A stretch of 64,000 nt of DNA from contig CP091727.1 of the NCBI GenBank assembly GCA_022009855.1, positions 1,178,001-1,242,000 on the forward strand. Reading direction: 5' to 3'. The translations under genes and the position numbers were made by a program. This DNA comes from Lentisphaeria bacterium (GTDB lineage Bacteria; Verrucomicrobiota; Lentisphaeria; Victivallales; Victivallaceae). Positions within the stretch are counted from its first letter, which is position 1, and every line of letters begins with the position of its first letter. Of this stretch, positions 50,428 through 59,697 are shown piece by piece. The notes under the pieces were generated by a model, which was not told the DNA's origin, made no database searches, and saw only the letters and a list, made by a program, of their open reading frames with translations.

Positions 50428-51598
50428 TTATGCTGCAATTGGTTTGTTAATAATCGCCCCTTCAATAACTTCGCCTTTAACCACATATCGCCACAACGCA
50501 ACCATCAACTGACGCGCGAGCGCGACAATGGCGGTTCTCCGACTACGTCCTTTTTGCGCAAGGCGGTCTTTCCATTTTTTTGTCAACCAACTTTCCGGTT
50601 GCCAGCGATACCACAGCCATGCACATTCAATCGCCATTTTTCGCAGACTTTTGCGTCCTGCTTTGCTGATTCCCTGATCTCTTTTCATTGTCCCACTGGC
50701 ATATGGACATGGTGTCAATCCGAAAAATGCGGCAAATTGTTTTCCCGTGGCAAAACGGTGAAAATCTCCGATCTCCCAAGGCAAGTGCCGTGACAAACGA
50801 TCTCCGACACCTTTAAACTGTTGCAATTTTCTGACCGTTTCTGCCGTCGAATCAGTGTTGCCATTTTGTTTGGAAGTTTCTTCATCGTGATTCTGGAATT
50901 TCTGGATGGTCTGTTTCAATCAGCCAGTTCTTTCTCGAACAACTCCAGTTCGGCAAGCAAATTGGGAAGCCGAAGCAACAACAAGCTGGGACATTCTGCC
51001 CATTCCGGCAATTTCGACCATTTTCTAATTGCCTTGCGCCACTCTACCGCCGTCCGGTGTGATTTAAAACCTGGCAACGGTGTGCGTTCTATCAAAGAAA
51101 TCATTTGAGCGTTTACGCGATCTATTGATTTTTGATACGATCCCATTCTCGTTCCGCATCCCGACGACCTTCCTCTTCCAAGGACGGGATGTAAACTGTT
51201 GGTATATGATCCGAGGGGTGCAAGGCGGCAAGGAATTTTGCATCAAGTTTGTCCGTCTTGATCGTCTTTCCACTCATAATCACTTTCAACTTGTTGATCG
51301 GAAGGATATGAACATTCGCATCAAGTGCAATCAACTTACGAGCTGGCCAGTAGCCATAGCGACCTGCTTCATAGAAAACATCTACGCGTTTGCCACTATG
51401 AAGCAAATTTGTGACCAGCTCAAACACGCGATCCTCTTTGCTTTGATCAACCTTGTCTTTCAGACCGTAATAACTCATTTTTCCCGCTTCCCAGTCCTGA
51501 ACGGCTGTTGCCCAGAGACTGCCTCCCATATCAATTCCGACACTTATCTGGTTCTTGACTTGACTTTCACTGCGAATGGCATTACCTTTTCTCTGCAT
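50428..51598 (-). CDS. IS110-family transposase/recombinase (two frameshifts)
   Basis: About 390 residues when repaired. The N-terminal RuvC-like DEDD domain shows Asp in SVGIDMGGSLWATAV, Glu in VFYEAGRYGYWPA and two Asp in KTDKLDAKFLAAL. A middle coiled region follows. The C-terminal Tnp_20 domain has QQFKGVGDRLSRHL and AAFFGLTPCPYASGT, with the conserved Ser region ISKAGRKSLRK. Frame changes near 51130 (one A missing) and 50920 (one T missing) are both at homopolymers, so the enzyme may be functional. The ATG at 51598 has AAAGGAG upstream. Confidence 0.9.
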
Positions 51599-52283
51599 TT
51601 TTGAGCTCCTTTTTCGGTAATTTGGTTTGAGTAAATTTCCAAAGTTACTCGACAAAGGAGTTCTTTTCTACTCCGACAATTGCTTGTCACCTATACATGG
51701 TATCTTTCCGTTTGCTGTCGATCAGCAGAACGAAACGGCTGGGGGAGCGCAGCTGCTTGAAATTCAGAAGCGTGTCGTTGGTGGTCATCCCCGGGGCCGT
51801 TGTCTTGATCGAACCGCTCAGGTCGCCGTTTCGCCAGCTGCCGAGATAGTTCAATCCGTAGCAGTTGTTCCGGATGAAGTAGGTGCTCGCCAGATTTTCG
51901 GCGGTCGCGAGGTCGCTTTCCGGACAGAGGGCGACATACCGGTTGCCGGTGCGCAGATAGCCGCCCCGCATCAGGGCGCCCGCGTAGTTTTCCACCCCCA
52001 GACCGCTCGCGGGGACGCTCTCCCGGTAATCCGACGCGTAGAGCAGGATCAGCTGATTCATCGTCTTTAAATTGTTGTTGCAGGCGGCGGTCTTGCCCCG
52101 CTGTCTCGCCTTGTTCAGCGCCGGCAGCAGCAGACTGGCCAGAATCGCGATAATGGCGATGCAGATCAGGAGTTCGATCAGAGTGAATGTGCGAAGGGAA
52201 CGGGTCTCCAGATGTGTGTGGATCATGATTCAACCTTTCCTGTCAAATGGCATCTTCGTATTGGCAATTGGTTCTTTCCTGTT

Positions 52284-55200
52284 CTACCAGCGGTAATAGC
52301 GGTACGGATCGTCCGAGGCGATCGGAATATCCGGATAGAAGCGGTTCTCCGGAACCATCGAGAGGGTCACCGTCGACGGCAGATCCCCGGATATTTCCGC
52401 TTCTCCTGCGAAATCTTCACCACATTCTTCTCCGGATGGAGCAGGGCGGCCGGCACGACGAACCGGCGGGAGAGCCCCCGTTTGCTTCCGGCAATGTTGA
52501 TCGTGCGTTCCGGAATCTTCCGGCCGTTGACCTCCACCGCGAGGGAGCGCGAGGGCGAGGAGACCGCAAGGATCGCGTCGCTGCTCCGGCGGAGAACTTC
52601 CGGCGCGACATGGAAGGTGTTGCTGTGCTCTTCGACCCGCTTTTCGCCGGAGGCGGTTTCGGAGCTTTTCCAGCGGCCGGAGAACGCCACGCCGCGTTCC
52701 CGTTCGAGACGGCGGCGGTGTTCCCGGTCCAGTTTCCCCCAGGCGTCGAACCGGTCCGCGGCGCCCAGATTGCGGAGCAGCCGCGAAATGAGAAAATGGT
52801 TTCTGCGGCGGCTGGTCCGGTACTGAAAATCGGTTTCATTCATCATCCACGGCGCCACCTGCAGCACCACCACGCTTCCTTTGCCGAGCCGCAGGGCCTG
52901 CAGAGCGGTTCCGCAGTTGGAGCGGCCGGTGAATCCGGCGAACTCCAGCTCCATCCGGCAGTGCAGATCGGCGTTGGAGATTCCGCGGAACTCCGGAACC
53001 GCCCCGAGATCCCCGACGAAATCGGAAAAGCGCTTTTCAACTTTTTGTCTCGAATCTGCCGGGGAAGAGGTGATTCAGCTCCTCCTGCGACAGCGCGAGG
53101 GCGAAGACATTCAGCCCCTGCTTTACCGCGCCGGTCAGGTCGCCCAATCCGGTGCCGGAGGAGACGACAAGTACGCCGGATTCCGGAATCGTCACGCAGG
53201 GCTGAAACGCGACGCCCAGATCCTCCAGCAGCTGCGCCGCCTTCTCCCCCACCGCTGAACCAGGTCGGTCGGTCGGGCTGTACCCGGGCGGAATCCAGAC
53301 GGCACAGCAGCCGGCGCAGGAGCTCATCCGCCTTCGGTTCATTCTGCGTCCGGTCGGAAAGATCGAACTGAGAGAAGATGGCGATGCCGTTCCCGCTTCT
53401 CCATTCCACCGCAGGGGTGTACTGCAGGTCGAAGCCGCACTGCATCAACGGCAGGAAATCGCCGATGACCGGCTTCTCCAGCGGAACACTGCAGACGTTG
53501 CCCCGGTTGCCCGCCCGCCACGCCCGGGTGTTGGAAAATCCCTGCCAGTTCCAGACCGGATCCTGCCGCTCCCAGCCGGGCAGGGCAAGTTCCGGCGGCG
53601 TCAGCGTGGAGGCTCCCCGCCAGTCGCGGGCCGGTTTCGCCGTGAAATCGGCGACCAGCGGGAAGACGGTGCGGATCCCGTACTCATTGCTGCGGAATCC
53701 GAGTTCGGCGAGTCCGGCGGAGTCCTGTTCCAACACCAGCAGCCGTCCGCCCCGCCGCATCTTCTCCGCCAGCGGCAGCGGACAGCCGGGCAGAGCCTGA
53801 CGACCGACGACCAGCAGATCGACCTCTTCCAGATCCGCATCGCTCTTCACACTCCGGAAGGGCACGCCCAGACGCCGGAGCGCCGCCTCACTCTGCTCCC
53901 GCGGATCGTACAATCCGACCCGCGACTGCAGCCGGAGCGGCGGGGCGGAGGCGACCAGATCGATCCCCAAGCGGTCGCTCCGCTCCTCTCCGTTGTCGAA
54001 ACGGACCGTCGCCTCGATGGGGAATGACCGCTCCCGGCAGCTCTCCGGAATCGGGAAGGTCACCGGGAGGTCGCGCCGGGTACCCGGCATCAGAGAGACT
54101 TCTTCCTGCTCTTCCAGACCGAGCGCCGGAACGCGCCAGCGGACCTTCGCGTTTCGCGTCCGCCGGGAATCGTTCAGGATCACAATCGTCTTTTCGACGG
54201 TTTCGCCGGGGCGGAAGGTGTGGGATTGTTCGGTCACGTCACCGGGTTTTCCGCCGATCCAGGCGATCAGCTCCCGCAGGTACGGCAGCCCCGCTTCGCC
54301 GACCCGGCTGACGGCGTAACTGCCGTATCCGTCGGCCGGATAACCGCCGCCGCGCCGGGTGCGGTCCGGCACGATTCCCGGCTGTTTCAGGTTGCGGAAA
54401 CGGTCCGGATGGAGCTGTTCGTCAACCTCGTTCCGGCAGCGCCAGAATTTGCCCTGATCCCAGGGGAGGATGGCGGAGACGCCCCGGGCGCGCATATCCC
54501 GGTAGTTCTTCCCGATCATCGCGGCGATCACCTCGTCGCCGTCCTCATTGGCGGAAAATCCGCCGATCTCGCCGTACTGGACCGGCCGGTTTCCGGCGCA
54601 GAGGCGGCTCTGCCGTTTGTAGCGGATCTCCTTGAGCCGCGAGCTGCGGTACGCCTTTTCGCCCAGAATCGCCGCGTTGTACTCGTTGAACCACATGCAC
54701 TGCACGCTCCGGACGCGCCAGATGAAATCGGGCCCGCGGTAGCTCGACCATGAGGCGATGTGCGGATTGCCCCACTCCACCAGCATGAGCGGCTTGACGC
54801 CGAACCGCTCCCAGTGTTCGAACCAGTCGCTCCGCTCCTGTGCCGGAACCCAGTTGAGGTAGCAGTTGATGGAGAAGATGTCGCCGAGGTTGCCCGATTC
54901 ATGATGGTAAACCGGTCGGGAGGGATCCAGCTGTTTGATGAGCTCCGCCGAGAGCAGCGCCTGGCGCCGATTTCTGTAATCGACGGCGTTGGCCTTCTTC
55001 ATGAATGGATCCGGGGCGTAGACGCCGTCGATCTTCTGCGGATTCTGGTCGCCGTAGTAGCCGGTTGCGTTGTGGTTGACCGCGTACAGAACCACGCCGG
55101 GAACGTTCTGGAACCGCCGGATCAGAAATTCCGCCATCTTCCGGTAGCGCTGTTCGTTTTTCTTCAGATCCCATTCGAAATCCTTGATGTGTGGCAGCGT

Positions 55201-56480
55201 CAGCGAAGTGAGCACGCCGGCGCGGGAGCTCTGGAGGTAGAAATCATCCTGATAGCCGACCATGCCGGGGGTGAAGAAGTAGTTGTAGGCGATCAGGTGG
55301 TTGAAGCCGTTCTTCTTCGCCCGTTCGGCGTAGCGGCGTGTGGCGGCGGCGCTGGAGTGGTCGGCGCCGTCCCGCATGGCGGAGCTGCACAGGCTGCGAA
55401 GATGGATCACCGACCCGTTCAGCATGAAGTTTCTGCCGTCGATCCAGAACTCCCGGAAGCCGAACTGTTGCGGCAAAAACGCATCCAGCGTGGCGCCGTC
55501 CGCCGCTTTCAGGCGGAGATTGGCGGTGTAGAGGTTCTCCGGCGTGTCGGTGTCCCAGAGGTGTTCCGCGAGCCAGTCGGCGGAGAATTGGATGCGGAAC
55601 GGCCGCCCCCCGGACGGAATCCGGAAGCGTTCCGACTTCACCTGTTTGACGACCTCGTTGTTCCATAAAATATCCGCTTCGAGGGTGTAATCGCCGCCGT
55701 TTCCGGAGAGGCCGGTGTCGAAGGTGATCCGTTTCCGGCGGAAGCTGGTGAGGACGTGCACGTCGGTGATGGCCGCATGGAGCGGCTCCGCATGCAGATA
55801 GACGTCGCCGGTGATGCCCCGGTTGCTGATGCTCTTCGCCTCTTTGTGCTGCCGGTCCGGCGCCATGAAGACGCTGTCGCCGCTGCCGGCGGCCACGGCG
55901 GAGACCAGAATCGCCAGCTCATGCTTCCCGCCGGGGGTGACGAAGCGGGTGAGGTCGATTTTCCCGCCGGGGAAGTAGAGGTCGCCCGCCGGTTTCCCGT
56001 CGACGAAGATGCGTCCGGCGGTCTGGAGCATGGTGATTTCCAGCAGAATTCTCCGATTTCTCCAGCCGTCGGGGATGGTGATGGTACGCCGGTACCACGC
56101 CGAAACCAGCGCCGCGGGATTTCCTCCCGGGAACCGTTTCGCATCCAGTCCGTAAACCATCGTGCTGTCGCCCGGCTGGTTCTTTTTTTGCCCATGCCGG
56201 GCCAGATGCCCGGGACCTTGAAGAATCCCCATCCGGAATGTTCCGCAGGCATCCTGCGGGCCGTTTCCGTGGTCAGGACCGGGTAGAACTGCCACAGCCC
56301 GTTCAGAGAGACGATCTCCCGGGTCGAGGTGGTCCGGCGCCAGGCGTCGTCCATGCTCCAGTTTTCCTCAAGCGACAAGCCGTTCGGCGGCGGCGCGTCG
56401 CCCCGCGAATTCTCTTCCGCGCCGTACTCCGGCAGGAGCAGAAGCACCGTTGCGCAGATAAAAAGAAGTTTTCTGATCAT
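52284..56480 (-). CDS. secreted GH2-like large glycoside hydrolase (about four frameshifts)
   Basis: About 1,399 codons when repaired. Signal peptide LLFICATVLLLLPEYGAEE; the ATG at 56480 follows GGAG. Residues ~60-290 form a GH2 sugar-binding/jelly-roll region (WYRRTITIPDGW, TAGRIFVDGKPAGDLYF). A TIM barrel follows (HLRSLCSSAMRD, NGFNHLIAYNYFF), with likely nucleophile Glu in LMLVEWGNPHI. A beta-sandwich and a GATase-like domain (VDLLVVGRQALPGCPLP) come next, and a final domain ends near PYRYYRW. At the usual acid/base site the sequence is LYAVNHNATGYYG, without the N-E pair. Frame changes lie near 56190, 53255, 53040 and 52395. The AraC gene at 56603 is divergent. Confidence 0.75.
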
Positions 56481-56602
56481 GAAAATCTCCATTTGATGAA
56501 TGAATTCTATTTATATTTTATGACAAAAGTCGTAGCATGTCAATATTGCACCGATTATATTATATCGTGAAACGGTTAAAATATATATGGAAAATTAACA
56601 TC

Positions 56603-57563
56603 ATGCAATATCCGCGGAAAACGATCACGGCCGACCGGGAGGAGTTTCTGCCAGAGACCGTCACTCATCAGGAGGCGGGAGAACAGCGACTGACGGTTCA
56701 CCGCCGGAACAGCCGGCTCTACTACCTCTATCTGCCGCCGGAAATCCGGGAGATGGTATATGTGGAAAATTTCTTCGAAACCCACTGGCTCAAACGGGCG
56801 CGGTTCCATCGGCGGAACGTCCCCTGGCCCTCGGTGGAGTTTGTGCGGGAAGGCGCACTGCGGGTGGAGACGCGCGAATGGGAAACGCCGCGGATCGTCC
56901 ACGCCGGGAGCCTGCTGTGGATTCCGCCGGTCTGCGAGGCGACGCTGAGTCCCGGGCCGGAGGGATTCTGCCGCAAAGTTTCGCTGACACTGGGCGGAGC
57001 GCTTCTGCCTGCCTGGCAGCGGGCGAACGGCTTTGACCGCTGCCGGATCCTGCCGGAGATCGACCGGAAAGAGTTCGAATTACGTCTGGAGGAGTTTCGG
57101 CTGCTCTACGAACAGCAGTCGGAGCAGGCGCTGCGGGAAAACGGCGTGGCGACCTGGCGTCTGCTGCAATTTCTGCAATCGCCCTATCCGGTGCGGGAGA
57201 TTCCTGAGCGCTTTTTGAAACTGCGGGAGAAGATCCGCCGCAATCTTCACCGTCCGCTGACGTTGGCGGAGCTGAGTCATGATGCGCAGTGCACGAAGAT
57301 CCATCTGGTACGAGAATTCCGGAAATACTTCGGAGAGCCGCCGCATCGGATGCTGCGGGGCATGCGCATGCGCCTTGCCGCCACCATTCTGCTGCAGAGA
57401 CCGGAACTTTCGATCAAAGAGGTTGCCGCGCAGGTCGGGTATGACAGCGCACTGATATTCTCCTCGGAATTCAAACGTTACCACGGGGGAGTCGCCGCGG
57501 AACTTTCGGAACGGAGTGACCGCGTCTGCGGCCGGGAGGGAAGATGGCGTTTCAGATTCGTAA
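56603..57563 (+). CDS. AraC-family regulator (one frameshift near the end)
   Basis: About 320 residues. The N-terminal domain (residues ~60-150) is cupin-like with WPSVEFVREGALRVETREW and SLLWIPPVCEATL. The C-terminal HTH pair is ELSHDAQCTKIHLVREFRKYF and AAQVGYDSALIFSSEFKRY (the first spans ~21 residues near 235). A G-run near 57490 shifts the frame. With one G removed it ends in GESPRNF and a stop at 57563, overlapping the GNAT gene start. It is divergent from the GH2-like gene and is its likely regulator. Confidence 0.83.
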
Positions 57564-58021
57564 TATCGTTCCCGGTGATTTCCCGCTGTTAAAGGAGTTT
57601 CTGTACGAAGCGATCTTCGTCCCGGAAGGTGTGGCGCCGCCGCCGAGAAGCGTGGTGAACCGCCCTGAATTGCAGATCTACTTTGCGGATTTCGGCTCCC
57701 GGGCGGGCGATCTGGGGCTGGTTGCGGAAAGCGGCTCCGAAGTTGTCGGCATGGTCTGGTGCCGGCTCATGCACGATTACGGACACCTCGACGATGACAC
57801 GCCGTCGCTCGCCCTCGCGGTCCGCGAACCGTTCCGCAGCAATGGAATCGGGAGCGCTTTGCTGCAGGCAATGCTTCTGCTGCTGAAACAGGCGGGGTAT
57901 CCCCGGGTATCCCCTCTCGGTACAGAAGGCGAACCGGACGGTCCATCTCTATCGCCGGGCAGGATTTCATCCGGTCCGCGAAACGGCGGAGGAGTTCCTC
58001 ATGGTGGCGGAACTGCCTTGA
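57544..58021 (+). CDS. GNAT-family N-acetyltransferase (one frameshift)
   Basis: About 159 residues when repaired. It shows the acetyl-CoA pyrophosphate loop as EPFRSNGIGSALLQAML (R-x-x-G-x-G/A type), preceded by strand VGMVWCRLMHDYG. After a C-run frameshift near 57915 the end reads QKANRTVHLYRRAGFHPV, the usual Y-x-x-x-GF motif. The substrate is unknown. The start lies 20 bases before the stop of the AraC gene, so it is probably co-transcribed with it. Confidence 0.82.
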
Positions 58022-58278
58022 CCATGTTCCAGCATGACCTGCCGCTTTTGTTCAGACTTCTGTAAGTCAAATCAAGATTCCCTTGCATTTTTTTATTAGC
58101 TCTTATATTAAATTCGAAAAACTATTAATAAAAAACAATAATATATGAAATAATATTTGTCCGCAAAATGGACAGAAATGGAGGTACAGAATCAGGCATC
58201 GGCAAATTCTGATCTTTTTCCGGCACGTGAGATTGCAAGAATCTTAAAAACAAATTGTTTTTTGAGGGAGGGGAAAGC

Positions 58279-58901
58279 ATGAAGATCGAATGTCCTCACT
58301 GTGGTGGTCACTATGACGTGGATCCTCAATATATAGGCCAGACCTTGAAATGTCCGGATTGCGGAAATGAAATTGAAGTAAACAATCCAAACTTGATTCC
58401 ATGTCCGGATTGTTTTGTACCAATTTCCCGACGGGCAAACTGTTGTCCCCATTGCGGTGCCGTACTGAAAGCTCCGGAAATGACGACAATACGACTGGAA
58501 AACCAAACTTCCTCGACCGATTTTGCTTCGGAAAAAGAGGTTATGGTCTGTCATCCCGGCGCAATGAACTATCTATGGGCAATTATTTTAGGAATTATCA
58601 CCCTGCCTTTCATAATCGGTATCTTGATCCTTCTGTATGTCTGGATAGAAATACATTATACAACTTACCGAATTACCACAGCGCGGCTCATTGTCCGCCG
58701 CGGCTGGATTGGAAAACTGCAAAACGAAATCTGGATCAAAGATATGCGCGCAGTGAATCTGGTGCAGGGGTATGGCAACGGCTCATTGGAGTGGGAAATA
58801 TTTTGATTGGAAGTGCGGCAACAGCTGGAACAGAGATCAGCATGATTGGAATTTCCAACCCGCAGAAGGTTGTGGACACCATTAATTCCCTTCGCCATTG
58901 A
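58279..58901 (+). CDS. zinc-ribbon protein with membrane segments and a bacterial PH-like domain (one frameshift)
   Basis: About 207 residues when repaired. Zinc-ribbon cysteine pairs appear in IECPHCGGHYDV, LKCPDCGNEIEV, IPCPDCFVPIS and CCPHCGAVLKA. A hydrophobic hairpin (LWAIILGIITLPFIIGILILL) follows, approximately one long or two short membrane segments. The bPH_2 region then reads YRITTARLIVRRGWIG and IKDMRAVNLVQGY. The frame breaks near 58770 and continues GVGNILIGSAATAGTEI. Base composition is clearly lower in GC than the surrounding genes. It lies just before the repeat region and the CRISPR locus and may be recently acquired. Confidence 0.75.
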
Positions 58902-58925
58902 TACCAGAGAACAAAATGCAGGGAT

Positions 58926-59190
58926 GGGCGAAAGCGGTACCGTAGCGGGATTTTCCGGCTTCTGCGGTGCGTAGTCGCGAGGTAGGCGATATGCTGAACT
59001 TCCGCGAGAATTTGATGCTCGAGGGAGCTGGAGGGCCGGTCGCCCTCCAGACCTCTTCGGTTGGGTGAAGACGGTACCGAGGCGAGAATTTCCGGCTTCT
59101 GCGGTTCGCAGTCGGGGCGGAGGCGATATGCTAAACTTCCGCGCGGGTTTGATGCTCGAGGGAGCTGGAGGGCCGGTCTCCTCCAGACCT
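58926..59190. repeat. two direct copies of a ~130-bp imperfect repeat
   Basis: The block containing CGGTAC, TTTCCGGCTTCTGCGG, GGCGATATGCT and GATGCTCGAGGGAGCTGG recurs with a period of about 137 bases (CGGTAC at 58935 and 59072). Each copy ends in an inverted GGAGGGCCGGTC.../CCTCCAG segment. It is noncoding, and no transposase is seen nearby. Confidence 0.75.
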
Positions 59191-59354
59191 CCCCGCCCGT
59201 GAGAAGACCCAAGTCGGTTGATACTGATCCGCACGCGGCCCTCGCGGGCCTTACTTGTCGGGCTTCGCCCGCCAACTCCTCAATCGCCGGAGGGGCTGCG
59301 CTCGACTCCGTTCGACTGCGTCGCAATTGCTCCTTGCTGCTTTGCGTTTCGCAA

Positions 59355-59473
59355 AGCAGTTCTCTCACATGCGCTCGCGGCGCTGACCGCGCTTAAGGCC
59401 CGCGAGAAGACAGGGTTTTGTCGCAATGCAGAGCAGTTCTCTCACATGCGCTCGCGGCGCTGACCGCGCTTAA
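59355..59473. repeat. 77-bp-spaced direct duplication
   Basis: A ~41-base block starting AGCAGTTCTCTCACATGCGC occurs at 59355 and 59432 and is essentially identical in both. Between and before the copies are GGCCCGCGAGAAGAC and CCCGTGAGAAGAC, related to the CCCGTGAGAA core of the 26.7-kb tandem repeats. The whole ~58.9-59.5 kb stretch has no recognisable gene. Confidence 0.7.
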
Positions 59474-59532
59474 CAAGAGCGCGGGCCAAACCGAGAGGGA
59501 AGCGCTCGCGGCGCAGGACGCGTACCTGCGAG

Positions 59533-59672
59533 AAAAATGATCTGCCTCATATGAAGCAGCTTCTGCTGCCGTGAAATCAGCGCTTTTCCGGAATAACCTC
59601 GATCCAGTAGTCGTCGAGCAACCGGGTTATAAAGAATTGTTGCCACGTGGTTCGACAAGTAAGAAAATCTTC
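59533..59672 (-). ncRNA. candidate tracrRNA
   Basis: On the minus strand next to the array. The anti-repeat is at 59636-59663. Aligned with repeat positions 1-29 it pairs GUUGU, then a bulge, then ACGU, a two-base mismatch, UUUGA, a one-base bulge and AGGUGAG. The base differences at 1, 20, 24 and 27 keep G-U pairing. Downstream are a stem from AUAACC/GGUUAT enclosing CTCGA/TCGAG (about 59590-59628) and then a hairpin CTGCTTC-ATAT-GAGGCAG. A T-run follows (A5 on the plus strand at 59533-59537), which would terminate transcription. No promoter was identified. Confidence 0.6.
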
Positions 59673-59697
59673 TTTTATTCTCGAACCATTACGAGAA

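Larger units (their letters stand above)
50000..51695 (-). mobile_element. IS110-family insertion sequence (IS1111-like arrangement)
   Basis: An element of about 1.7 kb inserted in the pseudopilin gene. Both junctions carry CATG (49996-49999 and 51696-51699), and the host frame is restored by collapsing them. It encodes one DEDD-type transposase on the minus strand. About 430 noncoding bases lie beyond the 3' end of the transposase gene and only ~100 beyond the 5' end. There are no long terminal inverted repeats, as usual for IS110. Confidence 0.85.
49789..52226 (-). pseudogene. type IV pilin-like/pseudopilin protein gene, split by an insertion sequence
   Basis: The N-terminal part (52226 down to 51700) has the class III signal TFTLIELLICIAIIAIL, then a globular part ending FVLLIDSKRKDTM. 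The C-terminal part (49999 down to 49789) resumes with MEGVMNNGPKAVFFGGDVG and ends with the STAYGDGHVKM motif typical of these proteins. Removing the insertion joins DTM to EGVMNN in frame through the shared CATG, giving a normal ~245-residue protein. Such pseudopilins are numerous in Lentisphaerota and lie near sulfatases and glycosidases. Here it follows the GH2-like gene. Confidence 0.88.

Noticed and set aside
59470..59658. A 62-codon minus-strand frame next to the CRISPR array
   Set aside because: It overlaps the tracrRNA candidate, begins with TTG and has no ribosome-binding site. The RNA interpretation explains the anti-repeat and T-run better.
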